Assembly (NCBI RefSeq): GCF_900143695.1
Contig: NZ_FRFE01000007.1
Span: 62,001 to 126,000 of the forward strand
DNA from: Desulfopila aestuarii DSM 18488
Lineage (GTDB): Bacteria > Desulfobacterota > Desulfobulbia > Desulfobulbales > Desulfocapsaceae
Direction of reading: 5' to 3'
Length of the DNA stretch: 64,000 bases
The position numbers were made by a program, and so were the translations under genes. This document shows positions 8,971 to 17,185 of this stretch, piece after piece. The notes under the pieces are model-generated. The model ran no database searches and was not told the DNA's origin. It saw only the letters and a list, made by a program, of their open reading frames with translations. Positions within the stretch are counted from its first letter, which is position 1; every line of letters starts with the position of its first letter.

Positions 8971-9474
8971 TTACTCAGTCAACTCCATGACCATCTCATG
9001 CCAGCTCATACCACCATGATCCGATGCTGACGCTTTCACATAACTGAAACCAAACCGCTGATAGATGGCCACATGCTGTTTTTTGCACATGAGCTGAATG
9101 GATGATTTGTTGAGCTCTTTCATCCGTCGTACATGACGCGCCATAAGAATTGAGGCAAATCCCTGTCCCTGATACTCCGGGCGAACAACCAGCGACATAA
9201 TGACGTTGTGCCTGCCGTCCGGATCATGTCCGACAAGTTCCTTGAACGACTCGTCCGTCATTTCCACCTTATCGGTGCAGCCGGAATTGATAAAACCAAC
9301 AATGCGCTTATCAACCTCAAGTACCCAAAACCCCTCTGGATAGGTCTCAATACGGGTTTGTATTTTTTCTCTGGTTGCAGCTTCATCCCCGTCATAGGAG
9401 ACCGTCTCGATTTCAAAACAGCGATCGAGATCTGTGAGCCGAGGGGGGCGCAGGGTGTAATTAGAAAGTTCCAT
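8971..9474 (-). CDS. GNAT-family N-acetyltransferase
   Basis: 167-residue cytoplasmic protein with the GNAT fold: N-terminal LRPPRLTDLDRCFEIE, central VMSLVVRPEYQGQGFASILM, which has the acetyl-CoA-binding Q/R-x-x-G-x-G/A motif (about residues 99-106), and the closing pattern IYQRFGFSYVKAS (Y-x-x-x-GF). It should transfer an acetyl group from acetyl-CoA to an amine; the acceptor is unknown. It resembles arylalkylamine-N-acetyltransferase-like members. It is convergent with the solute-binding protein gene. Confidence 0.9.
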   Translation of the reverse strand: MELSNYTLRPPRLTDLDRCFEIETVSYDGDEAATREKIQTRIETYPEGFWVLEVDKRIVGFINSGCTDKVEMTDESFKELVGHDPDGRHNVIMSLVVRPEYQGQGFASILMARHVRRMKELNKSSIQLMCKKQHVAIYQRFGFSYVKASASDHGGMSWHEMVMELTE

Positions 9475-9787
9475 ATGTCTCTACAATATCCGGTATGTAG
9501 TTTTTAAAAGCCAAAGGCAAATACTCTACACGTCGCTTCCATCTCGTGCAACTGGATCATAGTTAACCTGCCGAAAACGGTCAGCACCAGCTCCGGAAGC
9601 TGAAGCCCAAAGAGCAGAAAATCAGGTCGGACATGACTCCCGACAAGTCACGATGTCAGCAAAAAAGTAAATCATCGAATCCCCGACATTCAACAGGTAT
9701 GCGCTCAATTTTGTCATTGAATTGGACCGGACGACTTGGTATATGTCGCTGCTTTATGTTTCCCTCTCCCCGAGTCGACACGAGTAT
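9475..9787. other. Intergenic region upstream of minC
   Basis: About 313 bp between divergent genes, the GNAT gene on minus and minC on plus. It should contain the promoters for both. No convincing small gene or structured RNA was seen. Longer frames entering this space from minC would add residues with no family likeness. Confidence 0.45.
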
Positions 9788-10585
9788 ATGAATTCGATCA
9801 ATACCACATTTGACACACCGGTCCTTGAACTCAAGGGCAGCATCATGACCGTCATCGTGTTGCATCTGAAAGCAACCGACGCCGGTCGGCTTTATCCGCA
9901 GCTCGAACAGAAAATCGGCAAGGCCCAGGCCTTCTTTCGGAACGCCCCGGTACTCATTGACCTGAGTGACCTCGGCGAAGCAGAGCAGTTGGCTCTTGAT
10001 TTTACAGAACTTGCTTCGACCCTGCGTGGGATGGGGGTCGTTCCTGTCGGTGTTCGCGGCAGTGCTCGTTCGCAAAATGAAAGGATCCTGCATGCGGGGC
10101 TCGGCTTGCTGCCGGCTGTCAAGGCGGAAAGGTCGGTTGCCGCGACAGAAAGCCAGCCTTCAACCATTCAGGATACAACGCAGGAAGCGGAAGAGGCAAA
10201 GCTCGTTGCCAATGCACCTCAGCAAACATCTTCCGCAATCCCGACCAAGGTGATAACCCAGCCGGTTCGTTCCGGGCAGCAGGTATTTGCTCCAGAAGGG
10301 GATTTGGTCATCCTCTCTTCGGTCAATGCCGGAGCGGAGCTTCTCGCCGCAGGCAACATCCATGTCTACGGCGCTCTGAGAGGTCGGGCCATGGCCGGCA
10401 TCAACGGTGATGCGACGGCCCGGATCTTCAGCCTGCAGTGCAACCCGGAACTGGTGGCCATCGCCGGTGAATATCTGGTGAACGAATCGCTGGCCCCGTC
10501 CTGCATTAATCAATGCGTACTCGTGTCTCTAGGGAGCAAAGGTTTGCAGTTTGATGTCACTGGATCGTTTACGCCTGCTCCGTAA
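9788..10585 (+). CDS. minC: Septum site-determining protein MinC
   Basis: 265 residues from ATG 9788. An upstream ATG at 9722 would add 22 unlike residues; MinC proteins begin close to the PVLELKGS strand seen here at about residue 10. The N-terminal domain (about 1-110) would inhibit FtsZ. A linker rich in Ala/Gln/Glu follows (about 125-160), then the C-terminal beta-helix with PVRSGQQVFAPEGDLVILSSV, NAGAELLAAGNIHVYGALRGRAMAG and RIFSLQCNPELVAIAG, a highly recognisable MinC_C signature that binds MinD. It is the first gene of minCDE; a 152-bp gap separates it from minD. Confidence 0.95.
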   Translation: MNSINTTFDTPVLELKGSIMTVIVLHLKATDAGRLYPQLEQKIGKAQAFFRNAPVLIDLSDLGEAEQLALDFTELASTLRGMGVVPVGVRGSARSQNERILHAGLGLLPAVKAERSVAATESQPSTIQDTTQEAEEAKLVANAPQQTSSAIPTKVITQPVRSGQQVFAPEGDLVILSSVNAGAELLAAGNIHVYGALRGRAMAGINGDATARIFSLQCNPELVAIAGEYLVNESLAPSCINQCVLVSLGSKGLQFDVTGSFTPAP

Positions 10586-10737
10586 ACGAAATTCAAAAAA
10601 ATAATCAGCCAGATCTGCCGATCTGTTATCCGCTGAAGAAACAGACGACTCCCCGATAGGGCCGGTCGATCCCCGGTGCGAGCCACGCACATTTTCAAAC
10701 CTCTACTAACTCCACATTTTTCATTTTTTCTAACAAT

Positions 10738-11589
10738 ATGACTGAGAAACTTCTTCACGAACACACGGAACAGACACAGGCCAAAGTGGTCGTCGTCACC
10801 TCCGGTAAAGGCGGGGTGGGTAAAACGACTACCAGCGCAGCTTTTGCATCCGCACTCGCAGTGCGGGGATACAAGACGGTTGTTATCGATTTCGATGTCG
10901 GTCTGCGCAACCTCGACCTCATCATGGGCTGCGAGCGCAGAGTGGTTTACGACCTCTTGAATGTCATCCATGGCGAAGGCTCCCTGAACCAGGCCCTGAT
11001 CAAGGATAAACGCGTCGGCAACCTCTATATCCTGCCCGCCTCCCAGACTAGGGATAATGATGCCCTGTCGATCGAAGGTGTCGGTGAAGTCATTGCCGCT
11101 TTGCGGAAAAACTTCGAATATATCATCTGCGACTCACCTGCCGGTATTGAAAAGGGAGCCATGACCGCAATGTATTTCGCCGACGAGGCTCTGGTAGTGA
11201 CTAATCCGGAGATTTCCTCGGTACGTGACTCGGATCGCATCATTGGCATGCTGGCCAGTAAAACCCGCCGGGCCGAGCAGAACCTGCCGCCGGTCAAGGA
11301 ACACCTGATCATCACCCGTTATGATCCCCTCAGGGTTACCAAAGGCGATATGCTAAGTGCCGGCGATGTCAATGAAATCCTCGCCATCCCATTTCTGGGT
11401 GTCGTGCCTGAGTCGAAGTCGGTTCTTGCCGCCTCCAACTCAGGGATACCGGTGACTCTGGCCGATGAAGGTGATGCCCACGAGGCCTATTTCGATATCG
11501 TCGACCGATTCCTCGGTGAGGATAAACCATTCCGGTTTATGGATGTCCCCAGAAAAGGCATTTTTTCCCGCTTATTTGGAGGCCGATAA
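10738..11589 (+). CDS. minD: Septum site-determining protein MinD (ParA-type ATPase)
   Basis: 283 residues. The deviant Walker A is SGKGGVGKTT (residues 22-31) with the signature Lys24. Further MinD motifs are DFDVGLRNLDLIMGCERRVVYDL and DSPAGIEKGA, and a C-terminal amphipathic helix GIFSRLFGG that targets the membrane. It would bind the membrane with ATP, recruit MinC and oscillate or localise under MinE control. The N-terminus is about 14 residues longer than in E. coli. It ends one base before the minE ATG (TAAC-ATG), so the two are coupled. Confidence 0.97.
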   Translation: MTEKLLHEHTEQTQAKVVVVTSGKGGVGKTTTSAAFASALAVRGYKTVVIDFDVGLRNLDLIMGCERRVVYDLLNVIHGEGSLNQALIKDKRVGNLYILPASQTRDNDALSIEGVGEVIAALRKNFEYIICDSPAGIEKGAMTAMYFADEALVVTNPEISSVRDSDRIIGMLASKTRRAEQNLPPVKEHLIITRYDPLRVTKGDMLSAGDVNEILAIPFLGVVPESKSVLAASNSGIPVTLADEGDAHEAYFDIVDRFLGEDKPFRFMDVPRKGIFSRLFGGR

Positions 11590-11590
11590 C

Positions 11591-11845
11591 ATGAGTTTTT
11601 TTGATCTGTTCCGCTTTAAACGGAAAAGCTCCGCGTCGATAGCCAAAGAACGCCTCCAGATTATCGTCTCTCATGAACGGCGGCGTCCCTCGACCCCTGA
11701 TTTTCTGCCGCAGCTCCAGCAGGACATTCTGGGAGTCGTGCGAAAATACATCCCAATCAATGAAAATCAGATCAAGTTGTCGGTCGACCGAAAAGGCGAC
11801 TCCGAAGTTCTTGAATTGAATATCTCGTTATCTTCGGATTCATAA
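11591..11845 (+). CDS. minE: Cell division topological specificity factor MinE
   Basis: 84 residues from ATG 11591; an open frame extends further upstream but only by reading minD out of frame. The N-terminal membrane-targeting MSFFDLFRF, the anti-MinCD region SIAKERLQIIVSHERRR (the ERLQ motif is diagnostic), and the C-terminal dimer domain with LPQLQQDILGVVRKYIPI are all present. MinE stimulates MinD ATPase and restricts MinCD to positions away from mid-cell. The length matches E. coli MinE (88 aa). Confidence 0.96.
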   Translation: MSFFDLFRFKRKSSASIAKERLQIIVSHERRRPSTPDFLPQLQQDILGVVRKYIPINENQIKLSVDRKGDSEVLELNISLSSDS

Positions 11846-11868
11846 GTATCTTCGGCCGCGAGGAATTC

Positions 11869-11901
11869 GGCAGGAAAGCACAAGCCATATGCTTTCCTGC
11901 C
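11869..11901. terminator. Hairpin between convergent minE and oxidoreductase genes
   Basis: A perfect 12-bp inverted repeat, GGCAGGAAAGCA (11869-11880) and TGCTTTCCTGCC (11890-11901), with a 9-nt loop, lies 23 bp after minE and 32 bp from the end of the convergent oxidoreductase gene. The tract after the stem is only mildly T-rich on both strands, so it may be a weak two-way terminator or an mRNA-end stabiliser. Confidence 0.65.
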
Positions 11902-11933
11902 TTCATTACAGCATTACAGCAAGTATTTCATCG

Positions 11934-12548
11934 TTACCTGTTGTGTTGCATGCAGGTTTCATTAAAAATAGAGGCTACAGTTTCTTCCACTTCTTTCAGC
12001 CAATTTTCCCGTTGTTCCCTCGTGCTCGTTACGATGACATTGAACATTCTTCGATGGAAATGACGTACTCCGCACAGGTCGAAAATGCAATTTTTCCAAA
12101 TAGTCTCAAGTGGATCCAGGAAAACGGTTCGTTCGCGCTCGGTTTCGGTGTTCGAGGTGTTGAAGACAATGACACTTTTTGCCTTTAATAAACCGTTCGG
12201 CACGCCCTCCCCCGTATCACCTTCCAGAAATTCATACGCAATACCCGGCCGCATTACCCTATCCACCCAGCCCGTTAAAATGGCAGGCGGCATTCCCCAC
12301 CAGTTCGGATGAATAATGACGAAGCCGTCGGCTTCTGACGCCTCCTGACAATGCGCTGCAATTTCCGGTGGAAGCACCACGTCTTTGGGAATTTCTCCAG
12401 ACGGCAGAATAGCATCGAATCGTTCCTGGTATAAATCATGGTACATGACCTCTAAACCACCTTTCTTCAGGGCAGTAATGGTGGCTTGAGCGATAGCATG
12501 ATTGAAACTTGCAGGATCGGGATGCGCAAGAATGACGGATACTTTCAT
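11934..12548 (-). CDS. NAD(P)H:quinone oxidoreductase-like flavoprotein
   Basis: 204 residues with a flavodoxin-like fold: N-terminal KVSVILAHPDPASFNHAIA (FMN/FAD phosphate loop), IIHPNWWGMPPAILTGWVDRV (the classic NQO1/KefF/MdaB motif for flavin and ring stacking) and a late GVRHFHRRMF. It probably reduces quinones or electrophiles with NAD(P)H, with FMN or FAD as cofactor. GGAGG is 15 nt upstream of ATG 12548. It heads a run of small redox and hydrolase genes on the minus strand (11.9-14.7 kb), but the gaps are large enough for separate promoters. Confidence 0.9.
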   Translation of the reverse strand: MKVSVILAHPDPASFNHAIAQATITALKKGGLEVMYHDLYQERFDAILPSGEIPKDVVLPPEIAAHCQEASEADGFVIIHPNWWGMPPAILTGWVDRVMRPGIAYEFLEGDTGEGVPNGLLKAKSVIVFNTSNTETERERTVFLDPLETIWKNCIFDLCGVRHFHRRMFNVIVTSTREQRENWLKEVEETVASIFNETCMQHNR

Positions 12549-12762
12549 GAGTTACTCGTATTCCTCCTTTTTATTCACGTTATACTTACCACCAAAATTC
12601 AACCGCATGCGGCAAGAGAAATCGTGCATAGGCTATGTGGAGATGTTCTTTTTCAGCTGATGAAACTGCCAACATAAGCGATGCGGATCGCAGGTCCGCT
12701 CCATTGGCCTGTTTGGTGAACTTATCGCTTTCCCAACACCGGCAAACGAGAGTGTCATGTTT

Positions 12763-13113
12763 TTATTTGAGCCGAAGAAATTCTCCGTCGATGATCATGA
12801 GTTTCACCCCAGTTTTTGTAACTGAACGATGAGAGCTCAACTCATCTGAAACGACATACGACATACCGGGCGTCAAAATGGAATACGTACCATCTTTTTG
12901 TTCATTAACGACTTCCCCTTCCAGACAATGAACAATGTGTCCTTTCTCACACCAGTGATCAGCCCTGTAGTCCTCCGAATATTCAACTATTCTGAGGCGA
13001 AGACCATCGAATTGTACAGTTTGCCAGTGGGCAACGCCTGTTTCGCCTTTATGTTCAGTCTTTGGTATTTTCGACCAATCAATGGTTTGAAACGGGATGT
13101 TTTTATTGTGCAT
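12763..13113 (-). CDS. Small cupin-fold protein with ADHWC motif
   Basis: 116 residues, single-domain cupin. The strands FDGLRLRIVEYSEDY and ADHWCEKGHIVHCLEGEV carry His/Cys/Glu residues at the usual metal-binding positions, and GMSYVVSDELSSHRS provides the second cupin motif. It matches the proteins described as 'DHCW motif cupin fold', here with the order D-H-W-C. Role unknown; probably a metal-binding small-molecule or sensing protein. AAAGGA stands 8 nt before the ATG. Confidence 0.8.
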   Translation of the reverse strand: MHNKNIPFQTIDWSKIPKTEHKGETGVAHWQTVQFDGLRLRIVEYSEDYRADHWCEKGHIVHCLEGEVVNEQKDGTYSILTPGMSYVVSDELSSHRSVTKTGVKLMIIDGEFLRLK

Positions 13114-13182
13114 AATTTTTAATCCTTTGAGGTCGTATCAACTGGTGCATGGCAGACACCTCTGTCTAAGCCTGCCCCTTAT

Positions 13183-13527
13183 TCAAATCGTTATAAGTTT
13201 CTCGTCATCTTTCAAAATTCTCGTCAGGGGCTCGCCCCAATAGATAACTTCAATATCCAGCTTTTCTAAAGCCGCGGTAACCCCAAGCTGATTTGCACAT
13301 GCCTTGCACGCTGTGAGATGAACACCCTCCAGCTTCGCTTCCTGGATCAGTTGCTGGATTTCGAGATTTTCACTCACCAGCTTGGCAGTTGCTCCCCAGA
13401 CAATGATCGTGACATTTTCCCACCATTTATGTCGTTTGGCGTTGATGCCATACATGAAGACCATTTTCTCTGAAGTGATGAAATTATCATTTGTCCACAG
13501 TATATAAAGATCTGTTTTATCTTTCAT
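13183..13527 (-). CDS. DsrE-family protein, cytoplasmic
   Basis: 114 residues from ATG 13527, which has AAAGGGA about 6 nt upstream; the frame reaches 13569 but lacks support there. The sequence shows a DsrE-like alpha/beta fold: DLYILWTNDN, WENVTIIVWGATAKLVSEN, EAKLEGVHLTACKACANQLGV and LDIEVIYWGEPLTRIL. The CKAC motif offers two thiols for sulfur transfer or disulfide chemistry. There is no signal peptide. Function unknown beyond the family role; it sits between the cupin and the isochorismatase-like gene. Confidence 0.82.
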   Translation of the reverse strand: MKDKTDLYILWTNDNFITSEKMVFMYGINAKRHKWWENVTIIVWGATAKLVSENLEIQQLIQEAKLEGVHLTACKACANQLGVTAALEKLDIEVIYWGEPLTRILKDDEKLITI

Positions 13528-13582
13528 TTGTATCCCTTTTATGTATTTCCTGACAGTTCGTCTGGTCAACCGACACCCTCAG

Positions 13583-14143
13583 TCAATCAGCAGGCCCTGC
13601 CTGTTCCATATGTTTAATTATCTCGTCGGCCCTTATAGCCTGTATAACCACGCCAAAGCTCTTAATGCTTGATAGCGTTTCATTGTGATGTTTCCGGATG
13701 AGTTCTGCAGGAGCATGATTTTTGTCATGAGTCGTGTGTCCATCTGCAACAATCTGAACCGAGTAACCGAGTGCAGCAGCGGCCCGAACTGTCGAATCGA
13801 CACAATATTCAGTGGCATAACCGCAGACTATTAAGTTGTTAACCCCTTCCCGCTCAAGAAGTTCCTGCAAGTTGGTTCTTAAAAATGAATTTGGCGTTGT
13901 TTTTCGTACCCTATAGTCTAAAGGGTCGCTTGTAAGCTCTCGTACCAGAACCCAACCAGGACTATTATATTTCAATGTCCCTTCAGCCTGTTCATGCTGA
14001 ACAAATACTACTGGTACCCGGTTCTTTCTTGCGCGGGCTGTAAGTCTGTTAATCCTTTCAATCGTATTTTCATACTCATACGGTTTCCCAGGCTTATCAA
14101 ACAAACCAACTTGAAGATCTATGACAATGACTGCGGATTTCAT
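13583..14143 (-). CDS. Isochorismatase-family cysteine hydrolase
   Basis: 186 residues. N-terminal SAVIVIDLQVGLF carries the catalytic Asp9; VRKTTPNSFLRTNLQELL carries the catalytic Lys; LIVCGYATEYCVDSTVRAA carries the nucleophilic Cys with the preceding Ala-Thr cis-peptide pattern. The ADGHTTHD segment is also typical. It likely hydrolyses an amide or similar bond of a small molecule such as nicotinamide-like substrates, but the exact substrate cannot be told. AAAGGA is 7 nt from ATG 14143; the gap to the DsrE gene is 55 bp, so they may be co-transcribed. Confidence 0.92.
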   Translation of the reverse strand: MKSAVIVIDLQVGLFDKPGKPYEYENTIERINRLTARARKNRVPVVFVQHEQAEGTLKYNSPGWVLVRELTSDPLDYRVRKTTPNSFLRTNLQELLEREGVNNLIVCGYATEYCVDSTVRAAAALGYSVQIVADGHTTHDKNHAPAELIRKHHNETLSSIKSFGVVIQAIRADEIIKHMEQAGPAD

Positions 14144-14272
14144 GATATTCCTTTAAAAAATAAATGACGAAAAAGAGAGACACCCGCTGAGAAGATGATT
14201 CTTTGTTAGGTAATGGAATGAATAAATGTACTCATTACCAAAGAATGCCAGAATACCTATTTATATTTTTCT

Positions 14273-14707
14273 TTACTCTCGATTTACATTTGATCCTTTT
14301 CTGGAGGTGCGCCACAAAAGATATGTGAGCAGCAAGGCTTGCAGTCCAAAGAATACTGAAGTCATAACATTCATCATCTGGCTTACATTGAGTGCGGTAT
14401 AAAGCTCATCTGCAAAAAGATGACGGCTAATGTTCCTTAAGATGAAGAACTCGATAAAACCAATAATAATTACCTTATGCCTCATCGGATCGCGAGAAGC
14501 CATCCAGGCAAGATAGCCGAGAACGAATGCAAAAGACCCTATTATTCTAATAAAATAGATATTCGTAGTGTTCCAATCGAGGGTGCCTCCATAATGAGCA
14601 ATAGCGGCTTTTTGAAAATCAATTGAAAACATGAGCCCAAAACCAAAAGCAAGATGGAAGAGAGCTATGAAAATAAGCACGGCCCTAAGCTGATTAAGAG
14701 CATTCAT
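14273..14707 (-). CDS. Small membrane protein, four predicted helices
   Basis: 144 residues with four hydrophobic segments at about 7-28, 50-68, 76-93 and 107-130, and a positively charged C-terminal tail, which would lie in the cytoplasm. No signal peptide or catalytic motif is seen. I do not recognise the family. No strong ribosome site precedes the ATG at 14707. Confidence 0.7.
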   Translation of the reverse strand: MNALNQLRAVLIFIALFHLAFGFGLMFSIDFQKAAIAHYGGTLDWNTTNIYFIRIIGSFAFVLGYLAWMASRDPMRHKVIIIGFIEFFILRNISRHLFADELYTALNVSQMMNVMTSVFFGLQALLLTYLLWRTSRKGSNVNRE

Positions 14708-14820
14708 TTGGTAAGCTCATAAGTATATGGTGATGGGGTAAGTATCAAGCTGCGTTAAACATTTCCCCTTCTGGAAAGTCCAATCGCGGCCCACTCAGGC
14801 CAGCATCGTTCTCTATAACC

Positions 14821-14858
14821 TGAGCCTCTTACATCATGAGGATTTCAGAAGAGGCTCA
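14821..14858. repeat. 10-bp inverted repeat, 18-bp spacer
   Basis: TGAGCCTCTT (14821-14830) is repeated in reverse complement as AAGAGGCTCA (14849-14858). It could form a hairpin with a long loop, or be a protein-binding site upstream of the small membrane protein gene on the minus strand. No T-run follows, so a simple terminator is unlikely. Confidence 0.55.
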
Positions 14859-15015
14859 ACTGTAAAAGATTGTCTGATTACCCCGAAGTTCAGCTTCATG
14901 ACGTATGGGGTAAGGAGAGAGAAGTGAGGAACGCCTGCATGAAATGAGAGTGCTCGTTCCAACAATATGAAAGTAGAAGAAATTCTGTTTGGTGACTACT
15001 CCCCAATATGTCACG

Positions 15016-15053
15016 CCTCTCACCTCTCACCTCTCACCTCTCACCTCTCACCT
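15016..15053. repeat. Short tandem repeat, (CCTCTCA)x5
   Basis: Five perfect head-to-tail copies of CCTCTCA (15016-15050) followed by a partial CCT. It lies 40 bp after the end of the DUF3750-like lipoprotein gene on the minus strand. Such repeats are prone to slippage, but no reading frame crosses it, so its effect, if any, would be on the transcript end. Confidence 0.85.
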
Positions 15054-15092
15054 AACCTTATCAGGCTGAGAATGAGGTGGAATCAAAAAAGA

Positions 15093-15629
15093 TTATTTCA
15101 CATAACCGCTCCCTATGGCGGAGAAAGGGAGTTCTAACTCGAGTTCTGGGACCTGTTTTGCAATCCACGCGACAAAAGTGTTGCTGTTAGGTCCGGGGAA
15201 TACTTTATAGGTTGTTTTCCACGGATAATCTCTGGCTGCCTGATCGATAGCATTGATCAATTGGTCAGCCTCTGCACCTTGGATGTCTTTTAGAACCTTC
15301 GGTTTCTCTCCATACCAGTAACGATCTGGTATATCCCGGGCCACTCTCATGACAGGTTCGTTGCGGGAACTGCGCCAGCCAACCACATCATAAACGGTGT
15401 AAAAGTCTTCGCCCGACCGTTTGGCAGCTATCCATGTATGAATAGCAAACCAGCCGCGCCAGCCCCAAGCGTCTGCACCATATACCTGGACTATTGCTTC
15501 ATGGGTACGAGATGGGTCTGGCGCGATTCCTGCGGAGTCACGCCTTGCTGTCTTCCAGTCGTTATTCAGACCGCAACCTGTTATCAACAATCCGGTTATG
15601 GTGATTGCCAGCAATGATTTCAGAGACAT
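15093..15629 (-). CDS. DUF3750-like lipoprotein
   Basis: 178 residues with a lipoprotein signal: hydrophobic ITITGLLIT followed by GC, Cys19 as the lipidated residue. The mature part has the pattern EAIVQVYGADAWGWRGWFAIHTWIA, then DFYTVYDVVGWR and PWKTTYKVFPGPNSNTFVAWI, which matches DUF3750 proteins (conserved HTW, GW+ and PGPNSNTF). No biochemical role is known to me. Likely a single gene; 566 bp of non-coding DNA lies upstream. Confidence 0.85.
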   Translation of the reverse strand: MSLKSLLAITITGLLITGCGLNNDWKTARRDSAGIAPDPSRTHEAIVQVYGADAWGWRGWFAIHTWIAAKRSGEDFYTVYDVVGWRSSRNEPVMRVARDIPDRYWYGEKPKVLKDIQGAEADQLINAIDQAARDYPWKTTYKVFPGPNSNTFVAWIAKQVPELELELPFSAIGSGYVK

Positions 15630-16195
15630 TGTTGATCTATGTATTTTAATATATTTGCATTATACAATATTATTACATCGTTCATGCTACTTTAAAGCCG
15701 GCGCCCTTGCCTTGCCAACCCTCATGAACGAGAGTAACTCGCCGCTTAGATATTTTCTCAACATACTCCTTTACTAGACATTTCCAGAAGTCTTCACAAC
15801 TTACCCGCCTTGAAGTGTGCCACAATGCATCATACCCTCACCCCTAACAGCATATTGCCGTCTTGTCATTCCAATAAGCACTTCTAACTATCCTGTGGCA
15901 TTTTGGCTGTAGCCACATCTTTTCTACTTCGTACATATTTTCTACGATATGTACGAGGGTAGATAACTAAAACCAATATTTTCGGGAAAACCTTGAAGGG
16001 CTTTTACACTTTTCAGGGTAGTTGCGTTAGGATATAGTACCTTTCAACTCACCATTTCTAAAACATTGTAGCTTGCCAATCTCGACACTATCTTTCTATC
16101 ATCGAAACTCGAACACTCGCACTGAAATATTACTGAAGAAAACATCATATTTGTTATTCACCCAGAGAGTCAATGACCATGGAGAATGAAACCCC
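15630..16195. other. Long intergenic region between divergent genes
   Basis: 566 bp, comparatively AT-rich, between the DUF3750-like gene (minus) and the PhnP-like gene (plus). It contains a 9-bp dyad at 15930-15955. No frame with family-like sequence was found on either strand, and no tRNA or clear structured RNA. Confidence 0.5.
15930..15955. promoter_or_regulatory. 9-bp dyad, possible operator
   Basis: CGTACATAT (15930-15938) and ATATGTACG (15947-15955) form a perfect inverted repeat with an 8-bp spacer. The symmetry and spacing suit a dimeric repressor. It lies about 240 bp before the PhnP-like gene and about 300 bp before the DUF3750-like gene. The regulator is unknown, and a hairpin in a transcript is the alternative. 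Confidence 0.5.
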
Positions 16196-16954
16196 ATGCA
16201 ACTCACCTTCATCGGCACAGGCGATTGCGCCGGTGTACCGGTCTACAATTGTACATGTCCCATTTGCGCAGAAAGCAGAACCAACCCACAGAAAAGACGC
16301 AGCTCCTGCTGCGCCTACCTCACCACTGAGACAACGCGACTGCTGATAGACGCAGGAGCACCAGACCTCGGTGATCGCTTTTCCCGAAATGCCATCGACC
16401 TGATCCTCTTAAGTCACTACCACATCGACCATGTCTATGGGCTTTTCCCTATGCGCTGGGGCTCGTCCTGCAAGCCAATTCCTGTCTACGGCCCTGATTA
16501 TCCCAAAGGATGTGCTGATCTGTTACAACATCCGGGCATATTTGATTTCTCTCACACCTTGCAGCCATTTATCAGCCAACAACTTACCGATATTGAAATC
16601 ACGCCACTGCCGCTCAATCACTCCAAGCCGTCTCTTGGTTATGCCCTGAAATACGGCAATTCACGCCTTGCCTGGCTCTCCGACACCAGCGGCTTGCCCG
16701 GTGACACCATCAATTTCCTCAAAAAATGGCTACCATCAACCATGGTTCTTGATTGTACCTTTCCACCACTTGAACACCCTCATCCCAACCATAACGACAT
16801 CGACTCGGCGATTGCACTGCACCATGCAATAGGCCCTGAATCAACCTACCTTACCCATATAAGCCACGATCTCGATTTCTGGTTTTCCACCAGTGGATTT
16901 CTTCTGCCACAGGGATTACATTTGGCATCAGATGGGTTGAATATGAGAGTTTAG
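16196..16954 (+). CDS. phnP: PhnP-like metallo-beta-lactamase-fold phosphodiesterase
   Basis: 252 residues, cytoplasmic. It aligns by eye along its whole length with PhnP of the phosphonate pathway: N-terminal TGDCAGVP, a zinc site C19-x-C21-x2-C24, the metal motif HYHIDH (His74, His76, Asp78, His79), LFPMRWG, IPVYGPDYPKGCADL, HPGIFDFSHT, PLPLNHSKPSLGY, AWLSDTSGLP, VLDCTFPP and LTHISHD. PhnP opens ribosyl 1,2-cyclic phosphate. No other phn gene is nearby, so the substrate here may be another cyclic nucleotide-like diester. GGAG lies 12 nt before the ATG. Confidence 0.88.
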   Translation: MQLTFIGTGDCAGVPVYNCTCPICAESRTNPQKRRSSCCAYLTTETTRLLIDAGAPDLGDRFSRNAIDLILLSHYHIDHVYGLFPMRWGSSCKPIPVYGPDYPKGCADLLQHPGIFDFSHTLQPFISQQLTDIEITPLPLNHSKPSLGYALKYGNSRLAWLSDTSGLPGDTINFLKKWLPSTMVLDCTFPPLEHPHPNHNDIDSAIALHHAIGPESTYLTHISHDLDFWFSTSGFLLPQGLHLASDGLNMRV

Positions 16955-17185
16955 CAGGTCACCGGCTACGTTTTCAGCAGTTATTCAAATACTTGTAATC
17001 ACATGCCCTATTCACCAATATCAAAAACCCTGCTTGTACATTCTTTACGGTTTTGGTAAATAGCAGAACCAGTTCACCCCATCTTCATGTCTCACCATTC
17101 CCTTCCGGCTGCCTGCCCGATCGACTTTATGGGCAACAACTGCTGGGATGGAAACATAACTCACACCAGCAAGGGCCAGGAAGTA

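Larger units (their letters stand above)
14708..15092. other. Intergenic region with inverted and tandem repeats
   Basis: A 385-bp non-coding stretch between two minus-strand genes. It holds a perfect 10-bp inverted repeat (14821-14858) and a 7-bp tandem repeat (15016-15053). No convincing reading frame or tRNA was seen. Confidence 0.5.

Noticed and set aside
15016-15053. CRISPR-like repeat
   Set aside because: Seven-base units without spacers; a simple tandem repeat.
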